From Pseudomonadota bacterium (GTDB lineage Bacteria > Pseudomonadota > Alphaproteobacteria > Kiloniellales > J153), in NCBI GenBank assembly GCA_022572105.1, contig JACZWN010000012.1, positions 1-28,404 on the forward strand: 28,404 nt of DNA. The letters run 5' to 3'. The notes under the pieces were generated by a model, which searched no databases, had not been told where the DNA came from, and worked only from the letters and a program-made list of their open reading frames with translations. The first letter of the stretch is position 1. Each line of letters opens with the position of its first letter. The position numbers were made by a program, and so were the translations under genes. Below, piece after piece: positions 17,656 through 28,071 of the stretch.

Positions 17656-19083
17656 GTGATCGATTTGGGCTTCTTCGGCGGTTTTCCGGTCGCCGTGCTC
17701 GGGCTCGGCAAGTCGGGCCTGTCGGCGGCGCGCGCGCTCGGGAACAGCGGCGCCGAGGTCTGGGCCTGGGACGACAGCGAGGACCAACGCGCCGCGGCGC
17801 GCGCCCGGGATATCCCGCTGGTCGACCTCTACACCTGCAATTGGCGCGAGCTGACCAGCCTGATCATCTCGCCCGGCATCGCGCACACCCACCCGGAGCC
17901 CCATCCGGTGGCCGCGCTCGCCAAGGAGCACGGCTGCGAGATCATCGGCGACATCGAGCTCTTGGCGCGCGCCCAGCCCGACACCGGCTACCTCGGCGTG
18001 ACCGGCACCAACGGCAAATCGACCACGACCGCGCTCATCGGCCACATCCTCGAGCTTTCGGGACGCAGGGTCGCGGTCGGCGGCAACCTGGGCCCGCCGG
18101 CCCTCGACCTCGACCCCTTGGACACGGAGGGCATGTACGTCCTGGAAATGTCGTCCTACCAGATCGATATCACGCTTTCGATCACCTTCGACGTGGCCGT
18201 TCTGCTCAACCTCTCCCCGGATCACCTCGAGCGCCACGGCGGCTTCGAGGGCTACGTCGCGGCCAAGCGGATGATCTTTCACCGCCAGACCACGCCGCGC
18301 AGCGCGGTCATCGGCGTCGACGACGAGGCCTGCCGCAAGATCTTCGCCGATCTGACGGCGGCCGGCGATCAGCTCGTGACCCCGATCTCCGGGGAGACCC
18401 CCGCGCCCGGCGGGGTCTACGTGCAGGGCGGCGTGCTCCGCGACGATACCGACGGCCAAGCGGTGCCGGCGCTCGATCTGAAGGAGGTGGCGAGCCTTCC
18501 GGGCGTGCACAACTGGCAGAACGCGGCCGCCGCCTACGCCGCCTGCAAGGCGGCCGGCGTCGCGCCGCCGGTGATCGCCGCCTGCCTGCGCAGCTTCCCC
18601 GGCCTGGCGCACCGGCAGGAGACCATCGAGATCATCGACGGCGTCGCCTGGATCAACGATTCCAAGGCGACCAACGCGAACGCCACGGCCAAGGCGCTGG
18701 CCTGCTACGACGGCATCTATTGGATCGCCGGCGGCCAGGCCAAGGAGGGCGGCTTGGCCGAGCTCGAGCCCTTCTACCCGCGCATCGCCCACGCCTTGCT
18801 GATCGGGGAAGCCGAGAGCGCCTTCGTCGAGGCGCTGCAAGGAAAGGTGCCCGTGACCCGCTGCGGCGATCTCGCCGGCGCGGTCGAGACGGCCCACGCG
18901 CTGGCGCGCCGCGAGGGCCGTGCGGGCGCGGTCGTGCTGCTCTCGCCCGCTTGCGCGTCGTTCGATCAGTTCGACAACTTCGAGGCGCGCGGCGAAACCT
19001 TCCGCGCCCTCGTCGAGGCGTTGCCCGGCGAGCGCGACGAGCGCGACATGGACAAGGCGCTCGCCGCCGGGAGGGGCGCGTAA
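17656..19083 (+). CDS. murD: UDP-MurNAc-L-Ala--D-Glu ligase
   Basis: MurD adds D-glutamate to UDP-MurNAc-L-Ala. The 475-aa protein has an N-terminal Rossmann-like domain (VAVLGLGKSGLSAARAL), the P-loop GTNGKST (117-123), EMSSYQIDIT, NLSPDHLERHG, and WINDSKATNANATAKAL, which is diagnostic for MurD. GTG 17656 is chosen because GGAGGAA (17641-17647) lies 8 nt upstream and the protein starts at the expected point before the Rossmann strand; the longer open frame to the left lies inside murF and mraY. The TAA stop overlaps the ftsW ATG by one base (TAATG). Confidence 0.96.
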   Translation: MIDLGFFGGFPVAVLGLGKSGLSAARALGNSGAEVWAWDDSEDQRAAARARDIPLVDLYTCNWRELTSLIISPGIAHTHPEPHPVAALAKEHGCEIIGDIELLARAQPDTGYLGVTGTNGKSTTTALIGHILELSGRRVAVGGNLGPPALDLDPLDTEGMYVLEMSSYQIDITLSITFDVAVLLNLSPDHLERHGGFEGYVAAKRMIFHRQTTPRSAVIGVDDEACRKIFADLTAAGDQLVTPISGETPAPGGVYVQGGVLRDDTDGQAVPALDLKEVASLPGVHNWQNAAAAYAACKAAGVAPPVIAACLRSFPGLAHRQETIEIIDGVAWINDSKATNANATAKALACYDGIYWIAGGQAKEGGLAELEPFYPRIAHALLIGEAESAFVEALQGKVPVTRCGDLAGAVETAHALARREGRAGAVVLLSPACASFDQFDNFEARGETFRALVEALPGERDERDMDKALAAGRGA

Positions 19084-20210
19084 TGAGGAGCTTCGCGCGC
19101 ACCGATACCAGCGTCATCGGACGCTGGTGGTGGACCGTCGACCGCTGGACGCTGGCCGCGCTGATCGGCCTGATGGGCCTCGGCGCGGTTCTGATCATGG
19201 CGGTCTCGCCGTCGGCGGCGAACCGGATCGGCGGCCTGAGCAGTTTCCAGCTCGCCGAGCGCCAGGCCTTGTTCCTGTTCGTGGCGCTGGTCACCGTGGT
19301 CGGCGCCTCGCTGCTCGAACCGCGCGCCTTGCGCCGCCTGGCGGTGCTCGGCCTGGCCGCGTCGCTCTGCCTGTTGGTGCTCACGCTCATGGTCGGGCCG
19401 GAGATCAAGGGCGCGACGCGGTGGCTCGGCGTGGCCGGCTTCTCGTTCCAGCCTTCGGAGTTCGCCAAGCCCTTCTTCGCCGTCGTCGTGGCCTGGGTGC
19501 TGGCCGCGGAGAAGACCGAGCGCGGCGTCCCGGGAAAGTACATCGCCATCGTCCTCTGGGCGGCGCTGGTCGCCCTCTTGCTCCTGCAGCCCGACGTCGG
19601 CCAGAGCTTCGTGGTCAGCGTCATCCTGGGCGTGGAGATGTTCGTCGCCGGGCTGCCGCTGGTCTGGGTCGGCCTCATGGGCGTGACCGCCGCCGCTGGG
19701 CTGGCCGGGGCCTACGCCACCCTGCCCCACGTGGCGGCGCGCATCGACGGCTTCTTCGACCCCGCCGCCGGCGACCGCTACCAGGTCGAGCGCTCGATCG
19801 AGGCCTTCGCCAATGGCGGCCTGTTCGGCCGCGGGCCCGGCGAGGGCACGGTCAAGGCGCTGCTGCCGGACGCCCACTCCGATTTCATCTTCGCGGTCGC
19901 GGGCGAGGAGTTCGGCCTGTTCGCCTGCCTGGCCATCGTCGGGCTCTTCGCCTTCGTCGTGCTGCGCGGCTTTTCCCGGCTCTTGCAGGAGAACAGCCTT
20001 TTCGTCCTGTTCGCCTGCGCCGGGCTGCTCGCGCAGTTCGGCGTGCAGGCGCTGATCAACATGGCCTCGGCGCTGCACCTCATGCCGACCAAGGGCATGA
20101 CGCTGCCGTTCATCAGCTACGGCGGCTCGTCGCTCATCGGGCTGGCGCTGGCCATGGGCATGGTGCTGGCGCTGACCCGGCGCCGGGTCGGCGCGGGGGA
20201 CACGCCATGA
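19083..20210 (+). CDS. ftsW: Septal peptidoglycan polymerase FtsW (SEDS family)
   Basis: FtsW is a SEDS glycosyltransferase that polymerises lipid II at the division site with FtsI. The 375-aa polytopic protein shows GATRWLGVAGFSFQPSEFAK, LLQPDVGQSFV, the large periplasmic loop with YQVERSIEAFANGGLFGRGPG, LPDAHSDFIFAVAGEEFG, and the C-terminal HLMPTKGMTLPFISYGGSS, all conserved in FtsW. The start overlaps the murD stop and the end overlaps murG (ATGA). An Arg-poor N-terminal cytoplasmic segment of ~25 residues precedes TM1. Confidence 0.96.
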   Translation: MRSFARTDTSVIGRWWWTVDRWTLAALIGLMGLGAVLIMAVSPSAANRIGGLSSFQLAERQALFLFVALVTVVGASLLEPRALRRLAVLGLAASLCLLVLTLMVGPEIKGATRWLGVAGFSFQPSEFAKPFFAVVVAWVLAAEKTERGVPGKYIAIVLWAALVALLLLQPDVGQSFVVSVILGVEMFVAGLPLVWVGLMGVTAAAGLAGAYATLPHVAARIDGFFDPAAGDRYQVERSIEAFANGGLFGRGPGEGTVKALLPDAHSDFIFAVAGEEFGLFACLAIVGLFAFVVLRGFSRLLQENSLFVLFACAGLLAQFGVQALINMASALHLMPTKGMTLPFISYGGSSLIGLALAMGMVLALTRRRVGAGDTP

Positions 20211-21367
20211 GCCGGGAAACGCTCGGGCGCGCGCCGCCCAGGCGTGTCATCCTGGCCGCCGGAGGAACCGGCGGGCACATGTTCCCGGCCCAGGCGCTGG
20301 CCCGCGAACTGCTCGGCCGCGGGATCGAGGTAGCGCTCATCACCGACCGGCGCGGCGGCGGGTTCGGTCCCGACCTGCCGCAGGTCGAAACCCACCGCAT
20401 CAGCGCCGGCGCCCTGGCCGGACGCGGCGCGTTCGGCAAGCTCAAGGGCGCGCTCCAGCTCGGCCTCGGCGTGCTCCAGGCGCGCCGCCTGCTCAAGTCG
20501 CTACGCGGCGACGTGGTGGTCGGCTTCGGCGGCTACGCCTCGGTGCCCACGGTGCTCGCCAGCCAAGGCTTGGCGTTGCGCGTCGTGCTGCACGAGCAGA
20601 ACGCCGTGCTCGGCCGGGCCAACCGCCTGCTCGCGTCCCGGGCCGACGCCATCGCCACCTCCTTCGACCAGGTCGACGCCATCTCCGAGGCGGCCCGCGC
20701 CAAGGTCCGCGTCACCGGCAACCCGGTCCGCCCCGCGATCGCCGCGCTCGGACGCAGGCCCTACGCCGTGCCCGGAGAGACCGACCGGCTGCGGCTGCTC
20801 GCGATCGGCGGCAGCCAGGGCGCGACAGTGTTCAACGAGGTCATCCCGGCCGCGCTCTGCCGCTTGCCGGAAGGATTGCGCCGGCGCATCGAAATCAGCC
20901 AGCAGGTCCGCGGGGCCGAGCCGGAGGCCGTCGCCGCCGTGTACCGCGACTGCGGCATCGCCTGCGATCTGAAGGGCTTTTTCGACGACATGCCCGAGCG
21001 CCTGGCGGCGGCGCATCTGGTGATCGGCCGGGCCGGCGCCTCGACGGTAGCCGAGCTGGCCGCGGCCGGGCGGCCCGGGCTCATGGTGCCCTATCCCTCC
21101 GCCACCGACGACCACCAGACCGCCAACGCCCAACGCCTGGCCGAAGCCGGGGGCGGCTGGGTCATGCCGCAGTCGGCCTTCACGGCGGCGAACCTGGCCG
21201 AGCGTCTGGAATCCCTGCTCTTCCATCCGGCGCTGCTGGCGCGCGCCTCGCGCTGCGCCCGCGCCTACGCGCGCGACGACGCGGCGGCGCACTTGGCCGA
21301 CATGGTCTGCAACCTGTCGGGCGACAACGGCGACGAGCGCCGGGACCCAGAGGAGGCGGCCGCATGA
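20207..21367 (+). CDS. murG: UDP-GlcNAc:lipid I GlcNAc transferase
   Basis: MurG converts lipid I to lipid II on the cytoplasmic face of the membrane. The 386-aa GT28 enzyme has the N-terminal G-loop AAGGTGGHMFPA (GGTGGH at 19-24), VVGFGGYASVP, LHEQNAVLGRANR, the second G-loop IGGSQGA, and C-terminal donor-binding blocks GRAGASTVAELAAAGRP and DDHQTANA. ATG 20207 overlaps the ftsW stop and the 3' end overlaps murC (ATGA, 21364-21367). The acidic last ~15 residues look variable. Confidence 0.96.
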   Translation: MSRETLGRAPPRRVILAAGGTGGHMFPAQALARELLGRGIEVALITDRRGGGFGPDLPQVETHRISAGALAGRGAFGKLKGALQLGLGVLQARRLLKSLRGDVVVGFGGYASVPTVLASQGLALRVVLHEQNAVLGRANRLLASRADAIATSFDQVDAISEAARAKVRVTGNPVRPAIAALGRRPYAVPGETDRLRLLAIGGSQGATVFNEVIPAALCRLPEGLRRRIEISQQVRGAEPEAVAAVYRDCGIACDLKGFFDDMPERLAAAHLVIGRAGASTVAELAAAGRPGLMVPYPSATDDHQTANAQRLAEAGGGWVMPQSAFTAANLAERLESLLFHPALLARASRCARAYARDDAAAHLADMVCNLSGDNGDERRDPEEAAA

Positions 21368-22802
21368 GACGGCTGCCCCTCGACCTCGGCACCATCCACT
21401 TCGTCGGCATCGGCGGCATCGGCATGAGCGGCATCGCCGAGATCCTGCATAACCTGGACTACAAGGTGCAGGGCAGCGACGCGGCGGAAAACGCCAACGT
21501 GCGCCGACTGCAAGGGCTCGGCATCCCGGTTACCATCGGCCATGCGGCCGAGAACGTCGAGGACGCCCAGGTCGTGGTCGTCTCCTCGGCGGTCAAGCCG
21601 GACAATCCGGAGGTCCAGGCCGCGCGCGCGCGCTTCGTGCCGGTGGTGCGCCGGGCCGAGATGCTCGGCGAGCTGATGCGCCTCAAATGGGCGATCGCGG
21701 TCGGCGGAACCCACGGCAAGACCACGACCACCTCGCTCATCGCCGCGCTTCTAGACGGCGCCGGGCTCGATCCGACGGTGATCAACGGCGGCATCATCAA
21801 CGCCTACGGCACCAACGCGCGCCTGGGCCAGGGCGACTGGATGGTGGTCGAGGCCGACGAGAGCGACGGCTCCTTCACCAAGTTGCCCTCGACCATCGCC
21901 GTGGTCACCAACATCAACCCCGAGCACATGGACCACTACGGCTCGGTCGAGGCGCTGCACGACGCCTTCGAGGCCTTCGTCGAGAACATTCCGTTCTACG
22001 GCGTCGCCGTGCTCTGCATCGACCATCCGGTGGTGCAGTCGCTGATCGGGCGCATCGAGGACCGCCGCGTCATCACCTACGGCATGAGTCCGCAAGCCGA
22101 CGTGCGCGCCGTCAACTCGAGCGCCGCGGCGGGCGAGATGCGCTTCGACGTCGAGATCGCCGACCGCACCCACGAAACCAGCAAGCGCATCGAGGGCTTC
22201 GTCCTGCCCATGCTCGGCGAGCACAACATGTTGAACGCGCTGGCGGCCATCGCGGTCGCTCACGAGATGGGCATCGCCGACGATATGACGCGCGCGGCGC
22301 TGGCCAGGTTCGACGGCGTCAAACGGCGCTTCACCAAGACCGGCGAGGTGCGCGGCATCACCGTGATCGACGACTACGGCCACCACCCGGTGGAGATCGC
22401 CGCCGTGCTCAAGGCCGCGCGCCAGGCGACCGAGGGCAAGGTGATCGCGGTCGTGCAGCCGCACCGCTACACCCGCCTGGCCAGCCTGTTCGAGGAATTC
22501 TGCTCCTGCTTCAACGACGCCGACCACGTCATCGTGGCCGAGGTCTACGCCGCCGGCGAGGAGCCGATCGAGAGCGCCGACCGGGACGCGCTGGTCGGCG
22601 GCATGCGCGCCCGCGGTCACCGCAACGTGACCGCGCTGACCGACCAGGCGCTCTTGGCGCCGCTGGTCTCGGAACTGGCCGCGGCCGGCGATATGGTGAT
22701 CTGCCTCGGCGCCGGCAACATCACGGCCTGGGCGAACGCGCTTCCGGCGGAGCTCGAGGAGGTCTTCGCGTCCAAGGACGCGCGGCCCGCGGAGGCGGGG
22801 CG

Positions 22803-22806
<4 letters not shown>
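21364..22806 (+). CDS. murC: UDP-MurNAc--L-Ala ligase
   Basis: MurC adds L-Ala to UDP-MurNAc, the first step of stem-peptide assembly. The 480-aa protein opens with IHFVGIGGIGMSGIAEIL, has the P-loop GTHGKT (115-120), the EADESDGSF segment, NINPEHMDHYGS, LPMLGEHNMLNALAA, DDYGHHPVEI and VVQPHRYTR, all typical of MurC. ATG 21364 overlaps the murG stop. The last bases overlap the first of two adjacent ATGs of murB. Confidence 0.97.
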
Positions 22807-23749
<943 letters not shown>

Positions 23750-23753
<4 letters not shown>

Positions 23754-24685
23754 CCCGGCGCGTGGCGGTCCTCATGGGCGGCATTTCCGCGGAGCGGGAG
23801 GTCTCGCTGGTCAGCGGCCGCGCCTGCGCCAAGGCGCTGCGCGAGGCCGGCTACGAGGCCGTCGAGGTCGAGGTCGGGCGCGACCTCGCCGCCCTCGTCC
23901 AGGCCCTTTCGCCGGCCCCGGACGCGGTGTTCAACGCCCTGCACGGGCGCTGGGGCGAGGACGGCTGCGTCCAGGGCGTCCTGGAGCTGCTGCACATCCC
24001 CTACACCCACTCCGGGGTCATGGCCTCGGCGCTGGCCATGAACAAGGTCATGGCCAAGCGCGTCGTCGCCGGCGCCGGCGTCGTCTCGCCCACGGGCCTG
24101 ATCGTGCGGCGCGAGGAGTTGCGCAAGCACGAGGTGATGGAACGGCCCTACGTGATCAAGCCGCCCAACGAGGGCTCGAGCGTCGGCGTTCGTATCGTGC
24201 GCGAAGGCGACAACCGGCCAGCCGTCGACGACGGCGCCTGGGAGTTCGGCGAGGAGGTCCTGGTCGAGCAGTTCATTCCCGGGCGCGAGCTGACCGTTGC
24301 GGTCATGGGCGAGCGCGCGCTCGCGGTCACCGAAATCCGCGCCATTCAGGGCTTCTACGACTACGACGCCAAGTACACCGACGGCCGCGCCACGCACCTG
24401 GTCCCCGCCCCGATCGGGACCGAAGCCACCGAGGCGGCCTTGAGCGCCGCCCTGGCCGCGCACCAGGCGCTCGGCTGCCGCGGCGTATCGCGCTCCGACT
24501 TCCGTTACGACGACACCGGCCTCGAATCCGGCGGCGATTCCATGGGCAAGCTGTACTGGCTCGAGGTCAACACCCAGCCCGGCATGACCCCGCTCAGCCT
24601 GGTCCCGGAGCAGGCCGCCAACCTCGGCATCTCGTTCACCGAGCTGTGCGCCTGGATGGTGGAGGACGCCGCATGCGAGGCCTGA
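23750..24685 (+). CDS. ddl: D-alanine--D-alanine ligase
   Basis: Ddl joins two D-Ala residues for MurF. The 311-aa ATP-grasp enzyme has VLMGGISAEREVSL (E15), FNALHGRWGEDG (~61-72), PYTHSGVMASALAMNKVMAK, the KPPNEGSSVGV loop (138-147), FYDYDAKYTDG, and the metal-binding EVNTQPGMTPLSL near the C-terminus. These match the DdlB type encoded in dcw clusters. The start overlaps murB, and the 3' end overlaps ftsQ by 13 nt. Confidence 0.96.
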
Positions 24686-25560
24686 TCCCCACCGCCTGGT
24701 GGCGCTCCAAGGCCCGGGGCTCCGAGATTTCGCGCTCGCGCCGCGGCCACAACACCGCGAAACGTCCGCGCCGGAACGCACGCAGCACGTCCAACCGGCG
24801 CCTGTGGCGCCGCACCGGGATTGGTGCCGCCGCCAGCGTTGTCGTCCTGGGTCTGGCTGGGCTGTGGTACGGCGGCTGGGTCGAACGCGGCGTCGCGGCG
24901 GCCGGCCGGGCCCTCCTCGCGGCGACCGTCGAGGCTGGGTTCAAGGTCGACGACGTCCTGGTCGAGGGCCGCGCGCGCACCAAGCGGAGCGCGATCCTGG
25001 AGGCGCTCGGGGTCGCGCGCGATACGCCGATCCTGGCGTTCGATCCGCACGCGGCGAAGCGGCGCCTGGAGGCCTTGCCCTGGGTGCGCGCGGCGATCGT
25101 CGAGCGGCGCCTGCCCGAGGCGATCTTCGTCCGCCTGGTCGAGCGCAAGCCGCGCGCCCTGTGGCAGCACCAGGGCCGGCTCGCGGTGATCGATCGAGGC
25201 GGCGACGTGATCCCCGGCGCCAAGCCCGAAGCCTTCGCCCATTTGCCGCTCGTGGTCGGAAAGGGCGCGCCCGGCCACGCCGCCGATCTGCTCGCCATGC
25301 TGGACAGCGAGCCCGAGCTCAGGACCAGGGTTTCGGCGGCGGTGCGGGTACGCGACCGGCGCTGGAACCTGCGCCTGGACGGCGGCATCGACGTGCGCCT
25401 GCCGGAGCACAATCCCGCCGCCGCCTGGGCCGAGCTCGCCCGTATCCAACGCGAGCACGACGTTCTCGGGCGCGACGTGGTGATCATCGATCTGCGCATG
25501 CCCGACCGCCTGATCGTGCGCACCGCGCCCGACGCCGCGCCCGCGGGCGAGGACACCTGA
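24673..25560 (+). CDS. ftsQ: Cell division protein FtsQ
   Basis: FtsQ is a bitopic membrane protein that scaffolds FtsL, FtsB, FtsW and FtsI at the septum. The 295-aa protein has a very basic cytoplasmic tail (residues 1-47), a TM helix (~48-67, GIGAAASVVVLGLAGLWYGG), a POTRA domain (~90-158, KVDDVLVEGRARTKRSAILEAL to RLVERKPRALW), and the FtsQ beta domain with LPLVVGKGAPGHA. ATG 24673 lies 13 nt inside the end of ddl and directly precedes the basic tail. The TGA shares its last base with the ftsA ATG (TGATG). Confidence 0.93.
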   Translation: MRGLIPTAWWRSKARGSEISRSRRGHNTAKRPRRNARSTSNRRLWRRTGIGAAASVVVLGLAGLWYGGWVERGVAAAGRALLAATVEAGFKVDDVLVEGRARTKRSAILEALGVARDTPILAFDPHAAKRRLEALPWVRAAIVERRLPEAIFVRLVERKPRALWQHQGRLAVIDRGGDVIPGAKPEAFAHLPLVVGKGAPGHAADLLAMLDSEPELRTRVSAAVRVRDRRWNLRLDGGIDVRLPEHNPAAAWAELARIQREHDVLGRDVVIIDLRMPDRLIVRTAPDAAPAGEDT

Positions 25561-26882
25561 TGGAGCGGAGCGCGGTTGCAAGTCATGCGATCGGAAGCGA
25601 AGGACCGGAGATGCGCAAAAGCCTAGACCCGACCAGGAACGGAATCGTCGCCGGCCTCGACGTCGGTTGCAGCAAGGTCTGCTGCTTCATCGCGCGCACC
25701 GATGACGGCGTTCTTCCGCGGGTCGTCGGCATCGGCCAGCAGGCCAGCCATGGCGTCAAGGGCGGCGTGGTCGGCGATATGGCCGCGGTCGAAGCCGCGG
25801 TCCGCAACGCCGTGCACGCGGCCGAGCAGATGGCCGGTGAAACCATCGATCGGGTGATCGTCAACCTTTCGGGCGGCCACCCGGCTTCCAGCGCGGTCGG
25901 CATCGAGGTCGCGATCAACGGTCACGCGGTCAGCGACGCCGACCTGCGCCGCGCCTTCGCCCAGGGCCGGGAGGCGTCGGGCCTGAACGGCGAGGGCGAC
26001 GGCGGCCGCGAGCTGATCCATTCCATTCCCATCGCCTACAACATCGACGGCAACCGCGGCGTGCGCGATCCGCGCGGCATGTATGCCCGGCACCTCGGCG
26101 TCGACATGCACATCGTCACCGCCGCCTCGGGCGCGGTGCGCAATCTCACGACCTGCATCGAGCGCTGTCACCTGGACATCGCCGGCTACGTCGTCTCGCC
26201 CTATGCCTCCGGTCTCGCCGTGCTGGTCGAGGACGAGATGGAGCTCGGCGTCACGGTCATCGACATGGGCGGCGGCACCACCACGATTGCCGTCTTCTAC
26301 GAGGGCAACGTGGTCTTCACCGACGTCGTGCCGGTCGGCGGCATCCACGTCACCAACGACATCGCCCGCGGCCTGTCCACCGCGCTCACCCACGCCGAGC
26401 GCATGAAGACGCTGTACGGCCACGCGCTCGCGACCGGTACCGACGAGCGCGAGATGATCGACGTGCCGCGGGTCGGCGAGGAACACGACGGAAACGGGCA
26501 TCAGGTCCCGCGCTCGCTTCTGGCCGGGATCATCCAACCGCGTCTGGAAGAAACCCTGGAGCTGGTCCGCTCGCACCTGGAGGCCAGCGGCTTCGACAAG
26601 ATCGCGGGCCGCCGCGCGGTGCTCACCGGCGGCGCCTGCCAACTCCCGGCCATGACCGGGCTCGCCGGGCTCATCCTCGACAAGCAGGTCCGCATCGGAC
26701 GCCCGGGCCGCATCGCCGGCTTGGCCGAAGCCACCGCCGGACCGGCGTTTGCGACCTGCGCGGGACTGCTGAATTACGCCGTCACGGCGGACCAGGACGC
26801 GCCGCTCAAGGCGGCGGCCTTGACCGGGGAGCCGGACGGCCTGATGGGCCGCTTCGGTCATTGGATTCGTGAGCACTTTTAG
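25560..26882 (+). CDS. ftsA: Cell division protein FtsA (actin-like membrane tether)
   Basis: FtsA is an actin-fold ATPase that anchors FtsZ filaments to the membrane and recruits later division proteins. The protein has an N-terminal phosphate-1 motif (IVAGLDVGCSKVCCFIA), the SHS2/1C region, ERCHLDIAGYVVSPYASGLAVL, phosphate-2 VTVIDMGGGTTTIAVF, and GRRAVLTGGACQLPAM. The C-terminus (GLMGRFGHWIREHF) is the expected amphipathic membrane-targeting helix. ATG 25560 (440 aa) overlaps the ftsQ stop. ATG 25611, with a GGACCGGAG-type ribosome site, gives MRKSLDP and 423 aa and is a good alternative start. An 87-bp gap with a GC hairpin separates it from ftsZ. Confidence 0.95.
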   Translation: MERSAVASHAIGSEGPEMRKSLDPTRNGIVAGLDVGCSKVCCFIARTDDGVLPRVVGIGQQASHGVKGGVVGDMAAVEAAVRNAVHAAEQMAGETIDRVIVNLSGGHPASSAVGIEVAINGHAVSDADLRRAFAQGREASGLNGEGDGGRELIHSIPIAYNIDGNRGVRDPRGMYARHLGVDMHIVTAASGAVRNLTTCIERCHLDIAGYVVSPYASGLAVLVEDEMELGVTVIDMGGGTTTIAVFYEGNVVFTDVVPVGGIHVTNDIARGLSTALTHAERMKTLYGHALATGTDEREMIDVPRVGEEHDGNGHQVPRSLLAGIIQPRLEETLELVRSHLEASGFDKIAGRRAVLTGGACQLPAMTGLAGLILDKQVRIGRPGRIAGLAEATAGPAFATCAGLLNYAVTADQDAPLKAAALTGEPDGLMGRFGHWIREHF

Positions 26883-26899
26883 AGGACCGCAACCCGATA

Positions 26900-26917
26900 C
26901 CCCGGGCGGGCCCGGGG
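26900..26917 (+). other. Strong GC hairpin between ftsA and ftsZ
   Basis: CCCCGGGC (26900-26907) and GCCCGGGG (26910-26917) form an 8-bp all-GC inverted repeat with a GG centre (7 or fewer pairs in practice, with a 4-nt loop). It lies 18 nt after the ftsA stop. No T-tract follows. It could slow decay of, or polymerase passage into, the ftsZ message. Confidence 0.55.
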
Positions 26918-26969
26918 CGACCGGACAATCGAGCAACATCAGCCACCCTGAGGGGAAGTGGAGGGCAGT

Positions 26970-28067
26970 ATGACCTTGAACCTGAACGTTCCGAAGATCG
27001 AGTCGAACCTGACGCCGCGAATCACCGTCATCGGCATCGGCGGCGCCGGCGGCAATGCCGTTAACAACATGATCCAGTCGAACCTGGAAGGCGTCGACTT
27101 CCTGATCGCCAACGCCGACGCCCAGGCGATCCAGCAGTCGCAGTGCGAGCGCCGCATCCAACTGGGACGCAGCGTGACCCAGGGCCTCGGCTCGGGCTCC
27201 AGGCCCGACGTCGGTCGCGCCGCCGCCGAGGAGGCGCTGGACGAGATCCTGACCGAGCTCGAGGACACCAACATGGTGTTCATCACCGCCGGCATGGGCG
27301 GCGGCACGGGCACCGGCGGCGCTCCGGTCCTCGCCCGGGCCGCGCGCGAGGCCGGCATTCTGACCGTCGGCGTGGTGACCAAGCCGTTCCACTTCGAGGG
27401 CGTGCACCGCATGCGCGTCGCCGAGGCCGGGATCACGGAGCTGACCCAGTTCGTCGATACGCTGATCATCATCCCGAACCAGAACCTGTTCCGGATCGCC
27501 AACGAAAAGACGACCTTCGCGGACGCCTTCAAGATGGCCGACGACGTGCTCTATTCCGGGGTCCGCGGGGTCACCGACCTGATGATCATGCCGGGCCTCA
27601 TCAACCTCGACTTCGCCGACATCCGGGCGGTCATGACCGAGATGGGCAAGGCCATGATGGGCACCGGCGAGGCCGAGGGCGAGAACCGGGCGCTGGCCGC
27701 CGCCGAGGCGGCGATCTCGAACCCGCTCCTGGACGATGTCTCCATGAAGGGCGCGCGCGGGGTCCTGATCAACATCACCGGCGGCCCGGACATGACCCTG
27801 TTCGAGGTCGACGAAACCGCCAACCGGATCCGCGACGAGGTCGATCCTGAGGCGAACATCATCTTCGGCATGGTCACCGACATCAAGATGGAGGACGAGG
27901 TGCGGGTGACCATCATCGCCACCGGCCTGCCGACGGAGGACAGCTTCGGCCCGAGCTTCGAGGACATCATCGAAGGCACGCTTGATGTGGAAGAGCGATC
28001 CGGCGCGCAGGATCCGGAGATCGAGTTGCCGGGGTTCCTACAGCGCTTCCGCAAGCGCCGCGACTAG
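26970..28067 (+). CDS. ftsZ: Cell division GTPase FtsZ
   Basis: FtsZ is the tubulin-like GTPase that forms the Z ring. The 365-aa protein has the nucleotide-binding start ITVIGIGGAGGNAVN (18-32), tubulin signature GGGTGTG (110-116), and T7 catalytic loop NLDFADI (212-218). The globular core ends near residue 320. Only ~30 residues of linker follow before the C-terminal peptide IELPGFLQRFRKRRD, which resembles the canonical (L/D)xIPAFLRRQ tail that binds FtsA but differs in detail. The linker is much shorter than in many alphaproteobacterial FtsZ proteins. ATG 26970 has GGAGGG (26960-26965) upstream; the GTG at 26958 overlaps that ribosome site and is rejected. Confidence 0.97.
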   Translation: MTLNLNVPKIESNLTPRITVIGIGGAGGNAVNNMIQSNLEGVDFLIANADAQAIQQSQCERRIQLGRSVTQGLGSGSRPDVGRAAAEEALDEILTELEDTNMVFITAGMGGGTGTGGAPVLARAAREAGILTVGVVTKPFHFEGVHRMRVAEAGITELTQFVDTLIIIPNQNLFRIANEKTTFADAFKMADDVLYSGVRGVTDLMIMPGLINLDFADIRAVMTEMGKAMMGTGEAEGENRALAAAEAAISNPLLDDVSMKGARGVLINITGGPDMTLFEVDETANRIRDEVDPEANIIFGMVTDIKMEDEVRVTIIATGLPTEDSFGPSFEDIIEGTLDVEERSGAQDPEIELPGFLQRFRKRRD

Positions 28068-28071
28068 GGCG

